From positions 1-37,108 of the forward strand of contig CALLZK010000019.1 in the NCBI GenBank assembly GCA_937858275.1: 37,108 nt of DNA, in the 5' to 3' direction. The DNA is from an uncultured bacterium (GTDB taxonomy: Bacteria; Patescibacteriota; Minisyncoccia; Phycocordibacterales; JAACPR01). Of this stretch, positions 1 to 7,763 are shown in pieces; within the stretch, counting starts at the first letter, position 1, and the number at the start of each line of letters is the position of its first letter. A program made the position numbers and the translations under genes. Under the pieces are notes generated by a model, which worked only from the letters and a program-made list of their open reading frames with translations, was not told the DNA's origin and did not search any database.

Positions 1-71
1 ATTTATTAAATTTTAACAAAATAAAAAAAGTTTATATTTTATTCGTATTTATTTTGTGTAATACAAATCAG

Positions 72-146
72 TGGCGGGTCCACCAGGACTCGAACCTGGA
101 ATTTCGGTTTTGGAGACCGACGTTTTACCATTGAAACTATGAACCC
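72..146 (-). tRNA. trnW: tRNA-Trp (CCA anticodon)
   Basis: Read on the minus strand, this folds as a full cloverleaf. The acceptor stem is GGGTTCA/TGGACCC, the discriminator base is G, and the T arm is CCAGG-TTCGAGT-CCTGG. The anticodon stem TCGGT/ACCGA holds loop CTCCAAA, with anticodon CCA at 111-113, so it reads the tryptophan codon UGG. The terminal CCA is encoded (72-74), unlike the tRNA-Thr in this window. A weak -10 (TATATT, 158-163) lies 11 nt upstream of the mature 5' end. A hairpin separates it from rpmG upstream. Confidence 0.96.
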
Positions 147-182
147 ATTCGACAATCAATATATCACAAATTTTAAAAAAAT

Positions 183-205
183 AAAAACGGATCAGATCCG
201 TTTTT
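183..205 (-). terminator. Terminator after rpmG (bidirectional form)
   Basis: This is a perfect inverted repeat: AAAAACGG and CCGTTTTT around loop ATCAGAT. It lies between the rpmG stop and tRNA-Trp. The A/T-rich outer stem gives a U-run in either direction. Confidence 0.6.
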
Positions 206-230
206 AAAAAACACATTCAAAAAATATAAA

Positions 231-386
231 TTATTTTTTGACCTCCTTGAAAACAACCATCTTTTTTAGTTTTTTACTAAATTTTTTCAATTCAATCTTT
301 CTTTCTACCTTACGACGATTCTTTCGTGTCCAATACACTTCGCCAGTTTGCTTATTTTTTATCTGAATTAAATTGTCTTGTGACAT
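231..386 (-). CDS. rpmG: 50S ribosomal protein bL33
   Basis: A 51-aa basic protein of the large ribosomal subunit. It matches bL33: an N-terminal strand ending in GEVYWTRKNRR, then ERKIELKKFSKKLKK. It is the zinc-free C-minus type, because the four zinc-binding cysteines are absent. The frame stays open nine codons further upstream, but the chosen ATG at 384-386 gives the usual bL33 length and sits 10 nt downstream of a -10 box. A longer start would fall inside the promoter. It is followed by a hairpin terminator and tRNA-Trp. No Shine-Dalgarno is visible. Confidence 0.92.
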   Translation of the reverse strand: MSQDNLIQIKNKQTGEVYWTRKNRRKVERKIELKKFSKKLKKMVVFKEVKK

Positions 387-396
387 AATAAAAACA

Positions 397-425
397 ATAA
401 TAATACAAAACACTCAATAAAGCAA
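397..425 (-). promoter_or_regulatory. rpmG promoter
   Basis: TTGCTT (420-425), 17-nt spacer, TATTAT (397-402), then 10 nt to the rpmG ATG. The predicted 5' leader is only about 3-4 nt. Confidence 0.5.
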
Positions 426-447
426 GAAAAAATCTAAAAATTTGCAT

Positions 448-477
448 TTGACAAAGTGGTACTAAATATGATACAAT
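448..477 (+). promoter_or_regulatory. Promoter of the CARDB surface protein
   Basis: A consensus TTGACA (448-453), an 18-nt spacer and TACAAT (472-477) lie 8 nt before the ATG at 486. The expected start of transcription at about 484 makes the mRNA nearly leaderless. It also rules out the earlier in-frame GTG (456) and ATG (468), which lie inside the promoter. Confidence 0.65.
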
Positions 478-485
478 ACAGCAAT

Positions 486-1817
486 ATGAAAGAAGAAAAA
501 TCCATTAAAAGTCTTGTTTTGAGAGTTTTATTTATTGTAGCAATTGTAATTGTGGTGGTGATTTTGGCTTTTGCAATTATAAAAGTTATTCCGTATGCCC
601 TATCCTCTTTTGCATCAATGGGAAACATGTTCTCTTCTTCAAGCAAAAATGAAATAAAAATATCAGCTAGTAATGCTAATTTATTAGATGGGGAAAGATT
701 TTTATTATCATGGAATCATAGAACAGACAAAATTGGAGAGTACAAATTAACATACAAATGTATTGAAAATTTTAAAATTTCAGCAGTAACAGAAAATGGC
801 ATCCAAACTATTTTGTGTAATACAAGATATTCTTTACCAAACAACAAAAACAATATTGAATTAGAAGTTCAGTTAGACAAAATAAATTCTTTTTCTGATG
901 TATCTTTAGAAATATTATTTATAGAAACACAAACTCAAAACATAGAAGCCAAAGGAAATTTGACCATAACTGTCAGAAATGATTCAAATATTCCAATCGG
1001 AGAAAATGCAGCAACTAACATAACAACAGAACCAATAACAGAAAATCAGGTCAACAATCAAAATCAAGCAACCAGCAATCAACAAAGTTCTCAAATATCT
1101 CCAGCACCCCAAATTAGATTGGCTGATTTAGCTATTTCAAATCCGGTAATTTTAAATAACAGGACAATTCAATTTTCAATATCTAATATTGGTGGCACAT
1201 CAGTCGGAAACTGGTTTTTTACTTATTCTATACCCGGACAAAGAGTTGAAATGTCTCCAGTTCAACCACCGCTTTTACCAGGACAAGGTATTAGATATAC
1301 ATTAAACTTTGATTCATCAGTTCGCGGAGTTTCTGTAATAAATGTTGATCCTCTAAATACCATACCAGAGATAACAAAATCAAATAATATTTTATCTGTA
1401 AACATTGCCGGTGGCTCAACAATCAATAATCCCCCAATATCAAATATCTCAAAAGCAGACCTTGAAATAAGTAATTTAGAAGTTGGTAGAATGAGCGGTT
1501 CTCGTTTTATAGAAAGCAATTCAATAACAAGAAATCAAGAAGCGGCGGTTAGATTTATAGTAAAAAATATTGGAAATAGAGATTCTGGTAGTTGGAGATT
1601 TGAAATTTTAAATAGTCCGTATCAAGACGAAGAAGAATACAGATCCTCAAGACAAAATTCACTAAGACCAGGCGAATCAAAAGAAATAATAGTTAGATTC
1701 AATAGACCAGAAATTGGTAGGTATAACATAGAAGTTGAAATAGACTCAGATGATGATGTTGACGAAATTAATGAAAATAATAATTTTGATTCAATAACTC
1801 TTAGGGTTACAAATTAA
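486..1817 (+). CDS. Membrane-anchored surface protein with two CARDB domains
   Basis: A 443-aa protein that is probably displayed outside the membrane. Residues 10-34 form one strong hydrophobic anchor after a short basic tail. Residues 55-165 are a beta-rich region with two cysteines (92, 111) that could form a disulfide. Residues 180-207 are an Asn/Gln/Thr/Ser-rich linker. Two CARDB-type Ig-like domains follow (about 212-308 and 324-441). Each has the opening DLxISN, an internal NIG turn, a PG turn and a C-terminal DPLNTIPEITKSNN or DSDDDVDEINENNN strand-turn motif. CARDB is an adhesion-type module; no ligand can be inferred. It is transcribed alone, convergent with gyrB (11 bp between stops). 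The start was chosen from the promoter position. Domain calls are firm; function is open. Confidence 0.8.
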   Translation: MKEEKSIKSLVLRVLFIVAIVIVVVILAFAIIKVIPYALSSFASMGNMFSSSSKNEIKISASNANLLDGERFLLSWNHRTDKIGEYKLTYKCIENFKISAVTENGIQTILCNTRYSLPNNKNNIELEVQLDKINSFSDVSLEILFIETQTQNIEAKGNLTITVRNDSNIPIGENAATNITTEPITENQVNNQNQATSNQQSSQISPAPQIRLADLAISNPVILNNRTIQFSISNIGGTSVGNWFFTYSIPGQRVEMSPVQPPLLPGQGIRYTLNFDSSVRGVSVINVDPLNTIPEITKSNNILSVNIAGGSTINNPPISNISKADLEISNLEVGRMSGSRFIESNSITRNQEAAVRFIVKNIGNRDSGSWRFEILNSPYQDEEEYRSSRQNSLRPGESKEIIVRFNRPEIGRYNIEVEIDSDDDVDEINENNNFDSITLRVTN

Positions 1818-1828
1818 AAATACAGAAA

Positions 1829-3892
1829 CTAAATATCTAGATTTGCATTCTTGGCATTATTTGTAATATAAGCTTTTCTGGCAGGAACATCAGTTCCCAT
1901 TAACATATCAAACACCGCATCTGCTTCGATAACATCTGTTATTGTAACTTGTTTTAAAACTCTGTTTTTTACATCCATAGTTGTTTCTTTTAGTTCTCCG
2001 GAGTTCATTTCTCCAAGTCCTTTATATCTTTGTATTCTCCACTTTGCCTCTTTTTTTACAACTTCAGATTTTTTATCATCTTCAGAATTTTTTTCTTCAG
2101 AATCATTTTCTTCATCAGAATCTTGAAGGTCCAAAGAATCTTTACCGATTATTTTGTCTTTTTCTCTATCATCAAAAACATAATGAATTTCTTTTCCTTT
2201 CATTAATTTGTATAAAGGTGGTTGAGCAATGTACAAATATCCACCCTCAATTACTGGTTTGAAATATCTATAAAATAAAGTCAAAAGTAAAGTTCTAATA
2301 TGAGATCCGTCAACATCGGCATCTGTTGCAATTATAATTTTGTGATATCTAAGTTTTGAAATATCAAAAGTGTCACCAATGGCAGTTCCCAAAGCAACTA
2401 CTAAATTTTTTACCTGTTCGGAAGCAAGCATTTTGTCTAATCTTGCTCTTTCCACATTTAAAATTTTTCCTCTCAAAGGCAAAACGGCCTGAGTCCTTCT
2501 GTCTCTACCGGTTTTTGCTGTACCACCAGCAGAATCTCCCTCAACAATAAATAATTCTGATTCTGAAGCTAATTTTGTTTGACAATCAGCCAATTTTCCA
2601 GGTAATGTCATGCCTTCAAGTGCCCCTTTTCTCAAAACAGAATCTTTTGCCGCTTTTGCTGCCTTTCTAGCTCTCAAAGCCAACAAAACTTTGTTTATGA
2701 TAGATTTTGCATCATCTGGATTTTCTTCCAAAAAAGCATTGAATGATTCGCCAAAAATTGATTCTACAGCACCACGAGCTTCGGTTGAACCAAGTTTTGC
2801 CTTTGTCTGTCCTTCAAATTGAATTTCTGGCATTTTTATGGAAATAACAGCAGTTATCCCTTCGAGTACATCGTCTCCAGTAAAACCACCGTCGGCTTCT
2901 TTTATCAAATTATTTTTTTTACCGTAATTATTTAAGCTACGAGTTAAAGATGTTTTGAAGCCGGTTATGTGGGTTCCCCCTTCTGGATTGTAGATATTAT
3001 TTGCAAAAGCAGTCAGTCTTGGAGAAATATCATCAACATATTGCAAAGCAACTTCTACCTCAACACCAACATCTTCGGCATTTTTGTCGACATAAAATAT
3101 ATTTTTATGAACAGGTTTTTGAAATTTGTTTTTGAAACTAACAAGAGAAGCTAGTCCACCCTCAAAGTAAAATGATTTTGATGGTGCCTCGATATCACTT
3201 TCTTTTATATATAAAACATCATCTAAATTAATTTTTTCTGTAAAATTTCTAGCATCAATTGCTGTTATTTTTAATCCTTTAACCAAATAAGCCTGCAATC
3301 TAAGATGATCAACAACTCTTTTAAAATCAAATTCAACTGATTCAAATATTGTATTATCTGGCTTGAAAGTTATAACTGTGCCCGTATATTTTGTTTTTCC
3401 AATTTTTTTAACTGCATATTTTGGTTTTCCAATATTATATTCTTGACGATATTTTTCACCATCTCTGTGAACTTCTGCTATAACATGAACAGATAATGCA
3501 TTTACAACAGATGCTCCTACACCATGCAATCCACCAGAAACTTTGTATCCGCTATTTTCGCCGCCGAATTTTCCACCGGCATGTAAAGTTGTCATAATAG
3601 TTTCTAGCGCAGAGACTTTGGTTTGTCTATGTTTGTCTACCGGTATACCACGACCATTATCTGCAACTCTGACATATCCGTCTGGCAAAAGAGCAACTTC
3701 TATGTTGTTGGCATAACCACCCATGGCCTCATCTCTTGAGTTATCAAAAATTTCTGTAATCAAATGATGTAAACCATCAGGACCAGTAGTTCCAATATAC
3801 ATTCCCGGCCTTTTTCTGACCGGCTCCAAACCTTCCAAAACTGTGATTTCATCAGCATTATATAAATGTCCTGCTTTTTTATCTTTACTCAT
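1829..3892 (-). CDS. gyrB: DNA gyrase subunit B
   Basis: The 687-aa ATPase subunit of DNA gyrase, which introduces negative supercoils together with GyrA (not in this window). The GHKL ATPase domain shows EIFDNSRDEAMGG (48-59), DNGRGIP (78-84) and the lid motif SGGLHGVGASVVNALS (119-134). The transducer follows. The TOPRIM domain has EGDSAGG (451-457, catalytic Glu451) and DADVDGSH (524-531), and the C-terminal tail carries QRYKGLGEMN. DADVDGSH favours GyrB over ParE. A strongly acidic, low-complexity segment (about 585-616) replaces the short linker usual before QRYKGLGE in Gram-positive-type GyrB. The ATG at 3892 was chosen because a -10 box lies 11 nt upstream. The frame is open to 3970, but that extension would cross the promoter and the upstream gene's terminator. 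Confidence 0.95.
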   Translation of the reverse strand: MSKDKKAGHLYNADEITVLEGLEPVRKRPGMYIGTTGPDGLHHLITEIFDNSRDEAMGGYANNIEVALLPDGYVRVADNGRGIPVDKHRQTKVSALETIMTTLHAGGKFGGENSGYKVSGGLHGVGASVVNALSVHVIAEVHRDGEKYRQEYNIGKPKYAVKKIGKTKYTGTVITFKPDNTIFESVEFDFKRVVDHLRLQAYLVKGLKITAIDARNFTEKINLDDVLYIKESDIEAPSKSFYFEGGLASLVSFKNKFQKPVHKNIFYVDKNAEDVGVEVEVALQYVDDISPRLTAFANNIYNPEGGTHITGFKTSLTRSLNNYGKKNNLIKEADGGFTGDDVLEGITAVISIKMPEIQFEGQTKAKLGSTEARGAVESIFGESFNAFLEENPDDAKSIINKVLLALRARKAAKAAKDSVLRKGALEGMTLPGKLADCQTKLASESELFIVEGDSAGGTAKTGRDRRTQAVLPLRGKILNVERARLDKMLASEQVKNLVVALGTAIGDTFDISKLRYHKIIIATDADVDGSHIRTLLLTLFYRYFKPVIEGGYLYIAQPPLYKLMKGKEIHYVFDDREKDKIIGKDSLDLQDSDEENDSEEKNSEDDKKSEVVKKEAKWRIQRYKGLGEMNSGELKETTMDVKNRVLKQVTITDVIEADAVFDMLMGTDVPARKAYITNNAKNANLDI

Positions 3893-3903
3893 AAGTTCTA
3901 TAA

Positions 3904-3932
3904 ATTTTAACAAAAAAATAATATTTCCACAA
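3904..3932 (-). promoter_or_regulatory. gyrB promoter
   Basis: TTGTGG (3927-3932), 17-nt spacer, TAAAAT (3904-3909), 11 nt to the gyrB ATG. It starts immediately after the terminator of the upstream peptidase gene, which it needs if that terminator works. Confidence 0.5.
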
Positions 3933-3933
3933 G

Positions 3934-3961
3934 TAAAAAAGGTTCGAACGAATTCGAACCT
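3934..3961 (-). terminator. Terminator overlapping the stop codon of the C39-like gene
   Basis: A perfect 9-bp stem AGGTTCGAA/TTCGAACCT (3940-3948 and 3953-3961) with a 4-nt loop is followed on the minus strand by six T. The 5' arm includes two bases of the TAG stop (3960-3962) of the upstream gene. Confidence 0.75.
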
Positions 3962-4583
3962 AATCCACAAATATGGCCATTTTTCGCCATTTTTTTAAAA
4001 AATCAGATATTGATATTTTAAAATTAATTTTTTCAACAGAATCTCTAGAGTCTGGATCGTGAAAATACAAAAATCCATCAAGTAAATTATCGGGATTTGT
4101 ATTTTCAAAACCAGTCAAAACAATCAAATGATTGTCTTTATTATTAGAAAAATTTGGTCCAACAGAAACAATAACGGGCTTACCAGAACTGATTGAGGTA
4201 ATAATTTTTTTTATACCGAAAATTTGAATTTCGGGATAATTTTTACCTTCACTAAAAGTGATGCCGTCAATTTTGTCTACAATAACATGAATTGATCTAA
4301 ATTCTTGTGAATAAGAAATAACACCATGATTTCGAAGAATTCTAACCAAACCAAAATGGGACCAACCAGTTTTTTGTTCAAAAGAATTGATTGCTATACC
4401 CTCTTCTATAAGTTCTGATACTGTAAATGTATTCTTTGTAAAAGGTGAAATTAAAAGATTATTCTTGTGACAATAATCTAAAACCATTTTTATACATGCA
4501 ATTCCGCAAGACCTATTTTTCCAATCATCTAAAATATCTGACGAATTTTGTGACACAAAAGGAACTTGTAATAAAACTTTCAT
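3960..4583 (-). CDS. C39-like cysteine peptidase family protein
   Basis: A 207-aa protein of the papain-like peptidase C39 superfamily. The likely catalytic cysteine is Cys26 in RSCGIACIKM, with His152 in DNHLIVLTGF and Asp176 in FHDPDS. No signal peptide or membrane segment is visible, so it appears cytoplasmic. That is unlike the C39 domains of bacteriocin ABC exporters; stand-alone relatives of this kind are mostly uncharacterised. The ATG at 4583 was chosen because AGGAG (4592-4596) lies 8 nt upstream. Two upstream in-frame ATGs (4613, 4622) overlap a possible -10 (TATATA, 4613-4618). It is one of only two genes here with a clear Shine-Dalgarno. It ends in a hairpin terminator before gyrB. 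The substrate is unknown. Confidence 0.72.
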   Translation of the reverse strand: MKVLLQVPFVSQNSSDILDDWKNRSCGIACIKMVLDYCHKNNLLISPFTKNTFTVSELIEEGIAINSFEQKTGWSHFGLVRILRNHGVISYSQEFRSIHVIVDKIDGITFSEGKNYPEIQIFGIKKIITSISSGKPVIVSVGPNFSNNKDNHLIVLTGFENTNPDNLLDGFLYFHDPDSRDSVEKINFKISISDFLKKWRKMAIFVD

Positions 4584-4591
4584 TTTTGATT

Positions 4592-4596
4592 CTCCT
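4592..4596 (-). promoter_or_regulatory. Shine-Dalgarno deciding the C39-like start
   Basis: AGGAG on the minus strand, 8 nt before the ATG at 4583. With a possible -10 at 4613-4618, the leader would be about 20-25 nt. This contrasts with the leaderless layout of most neighbours. Confidence 0.6.
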
Positions 4597-4667
4597 GTAT
4601 TTTCTGTTTTCATATATACCAAATTAGGTTAAAAAAACTTTTAAGAAAAATTAAAATAAAAATAAAT

Positions 4668-7058
4668 TTACCGAACCTCAAAACCTGCTGATTTTATATC
4701 TTTGTATATATTATCCATAATCTCATTTACAAAAACATCATTGAGGGTTTTTTGATCTGACTGAAAAACTAATCTGTAGGCATAAGAAATTTTGTCTTCT
4801 TTTTGATATTGATCGAAAAGTCTCAAATTTACCAAAAATTCTGTTGAATTATTTTTTATAATATCAATTAATTTTTTTTGAGGAATATCTTTTGGTAACC
4901 ACACTGCAATATCTCTAATCACAAAAGGATAAACAGAAAATGGCTTGTAAACAACATCTATTTTTTCTAGTGGAATATATTCAAAATTTGTTAAATTATT
5001 TTGATATAAACTTTCCAAATTTATTTCTGCTATATTTTTGTCTTTATTGTAAATAATTTCCAAATCATTTCCAAAATTTTGTTTTAATTTTGAAATTGCC
5101 AATTCTAAAGTTTCTATTTCTTTTGGTTTTTTTATACCATTTTTGTTTAATACTCCAATGGCCAATCTACTGAATTCCCCCTTTTTAGAAAATATTTTTG
5201 ATATTTCAAAAATTTTAACAATATCAACACCAAGCAAATCGGCATTTTTGATATTTTTTTGAAGTGAATTTTCTAAACTATTCAACAAATTATTTCTCAA
5301 AAATCTTTTGTCTTCAGAAATTGGTTTTTCTGGGGAAATTTCACCATTTTCAACAAAAGAATATGTCATAACTTCATCAAAACCATCTTCGGATAATAAT
5401 TTTCTAATCAAATAATTAATATAATAAATTGAATTTTTCTTTGGAATAAAATTCGGCAATTGTATTTTTTGATCATTTATTTTTTCATATCCATAAACTC
5501 TCGCAATTTCTTCGGCCAATTCTGTTGGGCTTTTTATATCAATTCCAGAAATAGATCCAATATCCAAACGATATTTTGGAACAGTTACAACAAAATAATT
5601 TTCATCAAAAATAACTCTGCAATATTTTGGTGATTTTACAAAATCAACATGTTCAGAAAGTTTTGCAATTTCAACACCATTTTTATTGTGACTACTTGAA
5701 TGAATTATTTTGTCATCTCCAAGATATATACCAACATGATCAATTCCAGTTTTTATTTCAGTTTCTGGCAAAAATTCTTTTGTTTTAAAATGAATTGCAT
5801 TTTTTAGATCTCCAGTATTACAAAAAACCAAATCACCAGGCAACAATTCTTCTTTTGAAATTTCTTGTCCAAAAACAAATTGTTCTATAGACATTCTTGG
5901 AATTTGAATACCAAAATTATAATAAATATATGCAGTAAAAGAAGAGCAGTCAAAATAATTTGGTGAATCTCTACGAACACTAGCACCATATTTGTATGGT
6001 GTTCCAATATGTTTTTGTGCTTCATTAACTATCATATCTCTGGGCTTAACAATTTCATATTTAAAACCCAATAATTCTAATGTTTTTTTTATGTCTTCCA
6101 ACGGAATATTTATGCCCAAAATCTTTTTAAGAAAATTTGGTGAAATTCCGGTTTTATAAAGTGGCCATTTGTAGGGATAAAAATCAATTAAATCAGAAAC
6201 TTCAGTATTTTGGCTTGATGCATATTTTAAAATTAAATGTGTCGCTAATTCCATAGCATCTTGGCAAATTTCTGGTGTAATTTCATTTTCAAACCTTTTT
6301 GATGATTCCGTTGAAATATTTACTCTTTTTGAAGTTTTTCTAACCAAACTTGGCAAAAAATTTGCTGACTCCAAAACTATGTTTGTTGTTTTTGAATCTA
6401 CACCGGCCCTATTTCCACCCTTAACTCCGGCAATTGCCAAAGGACCAAAACCGTCAGCAATAACATGATCTTGTTGTGTTAAAGAAACTTCTTGATTATC
6501 TAATGTTGTAATTTTTTCACCATCTTGAGCTTGGCGAACAAAGATACTTTTACCAACTAATTTGTTTGAATCAAAAGCATGCATTGGTTGGCCAATTTCA
6601 AACATAACTATATTTGTAATATCAACAATATTATTTATAGATTTTTGACCAATTGATTTTAATTTATTTTTTAATTCAACAGGAGATTCTGAAACTTTAA
6701 TATTTTTTATTTCACGAATCAAATATCTTCGACAAAAATCAGCTTTGACATCAACAGAAAAATCACTTTTTTGAGTAATATTTTTTTTGGAAGAAGCATC
6801 TAAATTGTCTGCAAAATAAAAATTATTTTGTTTTAATTTTGTTCCATCAACCACGGTTGCAATTTCAACAGCGACACCGCAATGACAAAGACAATCATGA
6901 GATCTGTTTGGTAAAACATCTATACTAAAAATATAATCATCATCCCTTTTTTCAACCGATTCAACTTCAAATGATTTTGAATTCAAAATTTCCCCCAATT
7001 TTTGTGGTTCTGGTAAATTTTCTAAATATTCTTTTAACCAATTAAATGATATTTGCAT
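4668..7058 (-). CDS. pheT: Phenylalanine--tRNA ligase beta subunit with inserted NlpC/P60 domain
   Basis: A 796-aa beta subunit of PheRS. Domains in order: a short N-terminal B1 piece (1-40) running straight into the B1/B2 core without the OB-fold (EMAP-like) tRNA-binding domain; the B3/B4 editing domain (about 100-265, with GQPMHAFD, LAIAGVKGG and SSKRFENEI); the first half of B5 (about 305-337); an inserted NlpC/P60 domain (about 338-486); the second half of B5 (487-527, with VPKYRLDI and EEIARVYGYEKI); the catalytic-like B6/B7 region; and a C-terminal FDX-ACB anticodon-binding domain (about 708-796). The insert has the complete family pattern: GTPYKYG, YFDCSSF with Cys371, LLPGDLVF, DHVGIYLG with His441, and IIHSS with His453 as a likely third residue. 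The frame is continuous, so this is a real insertion and not two genes. It sits 1 nt after pheS. No signal peptide is present, so the peptidase domain should be cytosolic. Confidence 0.95.
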   Translation of the reverse strand: MQISFNWLKEYLENLPEPQKLGEILNSKSFEVESVEKRDDDYIFSIDVLPNRSHDCLCHCGVAVEIATVVDGTKLKQNNFYFADNLDASSKKNITQKSDFSVDVKADFCRRYLIREIKNIKVSESPVELKNKLKSIGQKSINNIVDITNIVMFEIGQPMHAFDSNKLVGKSIFVRQAQDGEKITTLDNQEVSLTQQDHVIADGFGPLAIAGVKGGNRAGVDSKTTNIVLESANFLPSLVRKTSKRVNISTESSKRFENEITPEICQDAMELATHLILKYASSQNTEVSDLIDFYPYKWPLYKTGISPNFLKKILGINIPLEDIKKTLELLGFKYEIVKPRDMIVNEAQKHIGTPYKYGASVRRDSPNYFDCSSFTAYIYYNFGIQIPRMSIEQFVFGQEISKEELLPGDLVFCNTGDLKNAIHFKTKEFLPETEIKTGIDHVGIYLGDDKIIHSSSHNKNGVEIAKLSEHVDFVKSPKYCRVIFDENYFVVTVPKYRLDIGSISGIDIKSPTELAEEIARVYGYEKINDQKIQLPNFIPKKNSIYYINYLIRKLLSEDGFDEVMTYSFVENGEISPEKPISEDKRFLRNNLLNSLENSLQKNIKNADLLGVDIVKIFEISKIFSKKGEFSRLAIGVLNKNGIKKPKEIETLELAISKLKQNFGNDLEIIYNKDKNIAEINLESLYQNNLTNFEYIPLEKIDVVYKPFSVYPFVIRDIAVWLPKDIPQKKLIDIIKNNSTEFLVNLRLFDQYQKEDKISYAYRLVFQSDQKTLNDVFVNEIMDNIYKDIKSAGFEVR

Positions 7059-7059
7059 A

Positions 7060-7755
7060 CTAAAATTGATTTATTAATCTAAGATCACCATTATAAAAAT
7101 TACGAACATCGTCTATTCCGTACTTGAGCATAACCAAACGATCTATACCGGCCCCAAAAGCAAATCCACTGTATTTTTGAGGATTTATTCCAACATTATT
7201 TAGGACATGTGGATGAACCATTCCGGCACCCAAAACCTCAACCCATTTGCCGTTTTTATTTTTCATATCAATTTCAATTCCTGGTTCAACAAATGGAAAA
7301 TATCCGGGCCTAAATCTTATTTCGGTTTTTTCTCCGTATAATTCTTTTATAAAAGAGTTTAGGGAAAATTTTAGATTTGCCATATTAATACCCTCGCCCA
7401 CAACCAAACCTTCAATTTGATGAAATTGAACTTCATGAGTTTTGTCTGTGGCTTCATATCTATAAACTTTTCCTGGAGCAATTATTTTTAGGGGTGGTCC
7501 ATTTTTTTCCATATACTTAATTTGAACATTTGAAGTGTGGGTTCTTAGAAGTCTTTTTGGATCTGTGGCCAACCAAAATGTATCTTGCATATCTCTTGCG
7601 GGATGATCTTTTGGAACATTTAATGCATCGAAATTGTGATATTCATCTTCTATTTCATTATCTAGTGCAATTTCAAAACCCTTTTGAACAAAAATTTGTA
7701 CAATGTTATCAATCATTCTGTTTATAATATGTATATGTCCGTCTTTTTTTTCCAT
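7060..7755 (-). CDS. pheS: Phenylalanine--tRNA ligase alpha subunit, N-terminally reduced
   Basis: The 231-aa class II catalytic core of PheRS, which forms phenylalanyl-adenylate and transfers it to tRNA-Phe together with PheT. The class II motifs are intact: DEYHNFDALNVPKDHPAR, LLRTHTSNVQ, FHQIEGLVVGEG (motif 2) and GFAFGAGIDRLVMLKYGIDD (motif 3). The protein begins at the point corresponding to GHxHP in Escherichia coli PheS. The roughly 100-residue N-terminal coiled coil that contacts the tRNA is therefore missing (usual length about 330 aa). Only 8 nt separate the ATG from the upstream stop, so no longer start exists. The mitochondrial single-chain enzyme also lacks this coiled coil. It is co-transcribed with pheT. 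Confidence 0.93.
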   Translation of the reverse strand: MEKKDGHIHIINRMIDNIVQIFVQKGFEIALDNEIEDEYHNFDALNVPKDHPARDMQDTFWLATDPKRLLRTHTSNVQIKYMEKNGPPLKIIAPGKVYRYEATDKTHEVQFHQIEGLVVGEGINMANLKFSLNSFIKELYGEKTEIRFRPGYFPFVEPGIEIDMKNKNGKWVEVLGAGMVHPHVLNNVGINPQKYSGFAFGAGIDRLVMLKYGIDDVRNFYNGDLRLINQF

Positions 7756-7763
7756 TTTATTAA

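Noticed and set aside
456-485. Earlier in-frame starts (GTG 456, ATG 468) for the CARDB protein
   Set aside because: They lie between the -35 (448-453) and the -10 (472-477), upstream of the predicted transcription start.
4668-7058. pheT as two fused genes or a frameshift artefact
   Set aside because: The frame is continuous through both junctions. The peptidase sits inside B5 and both B5 halves are complete, which end-to-end fusion or a frameshift would not produce.
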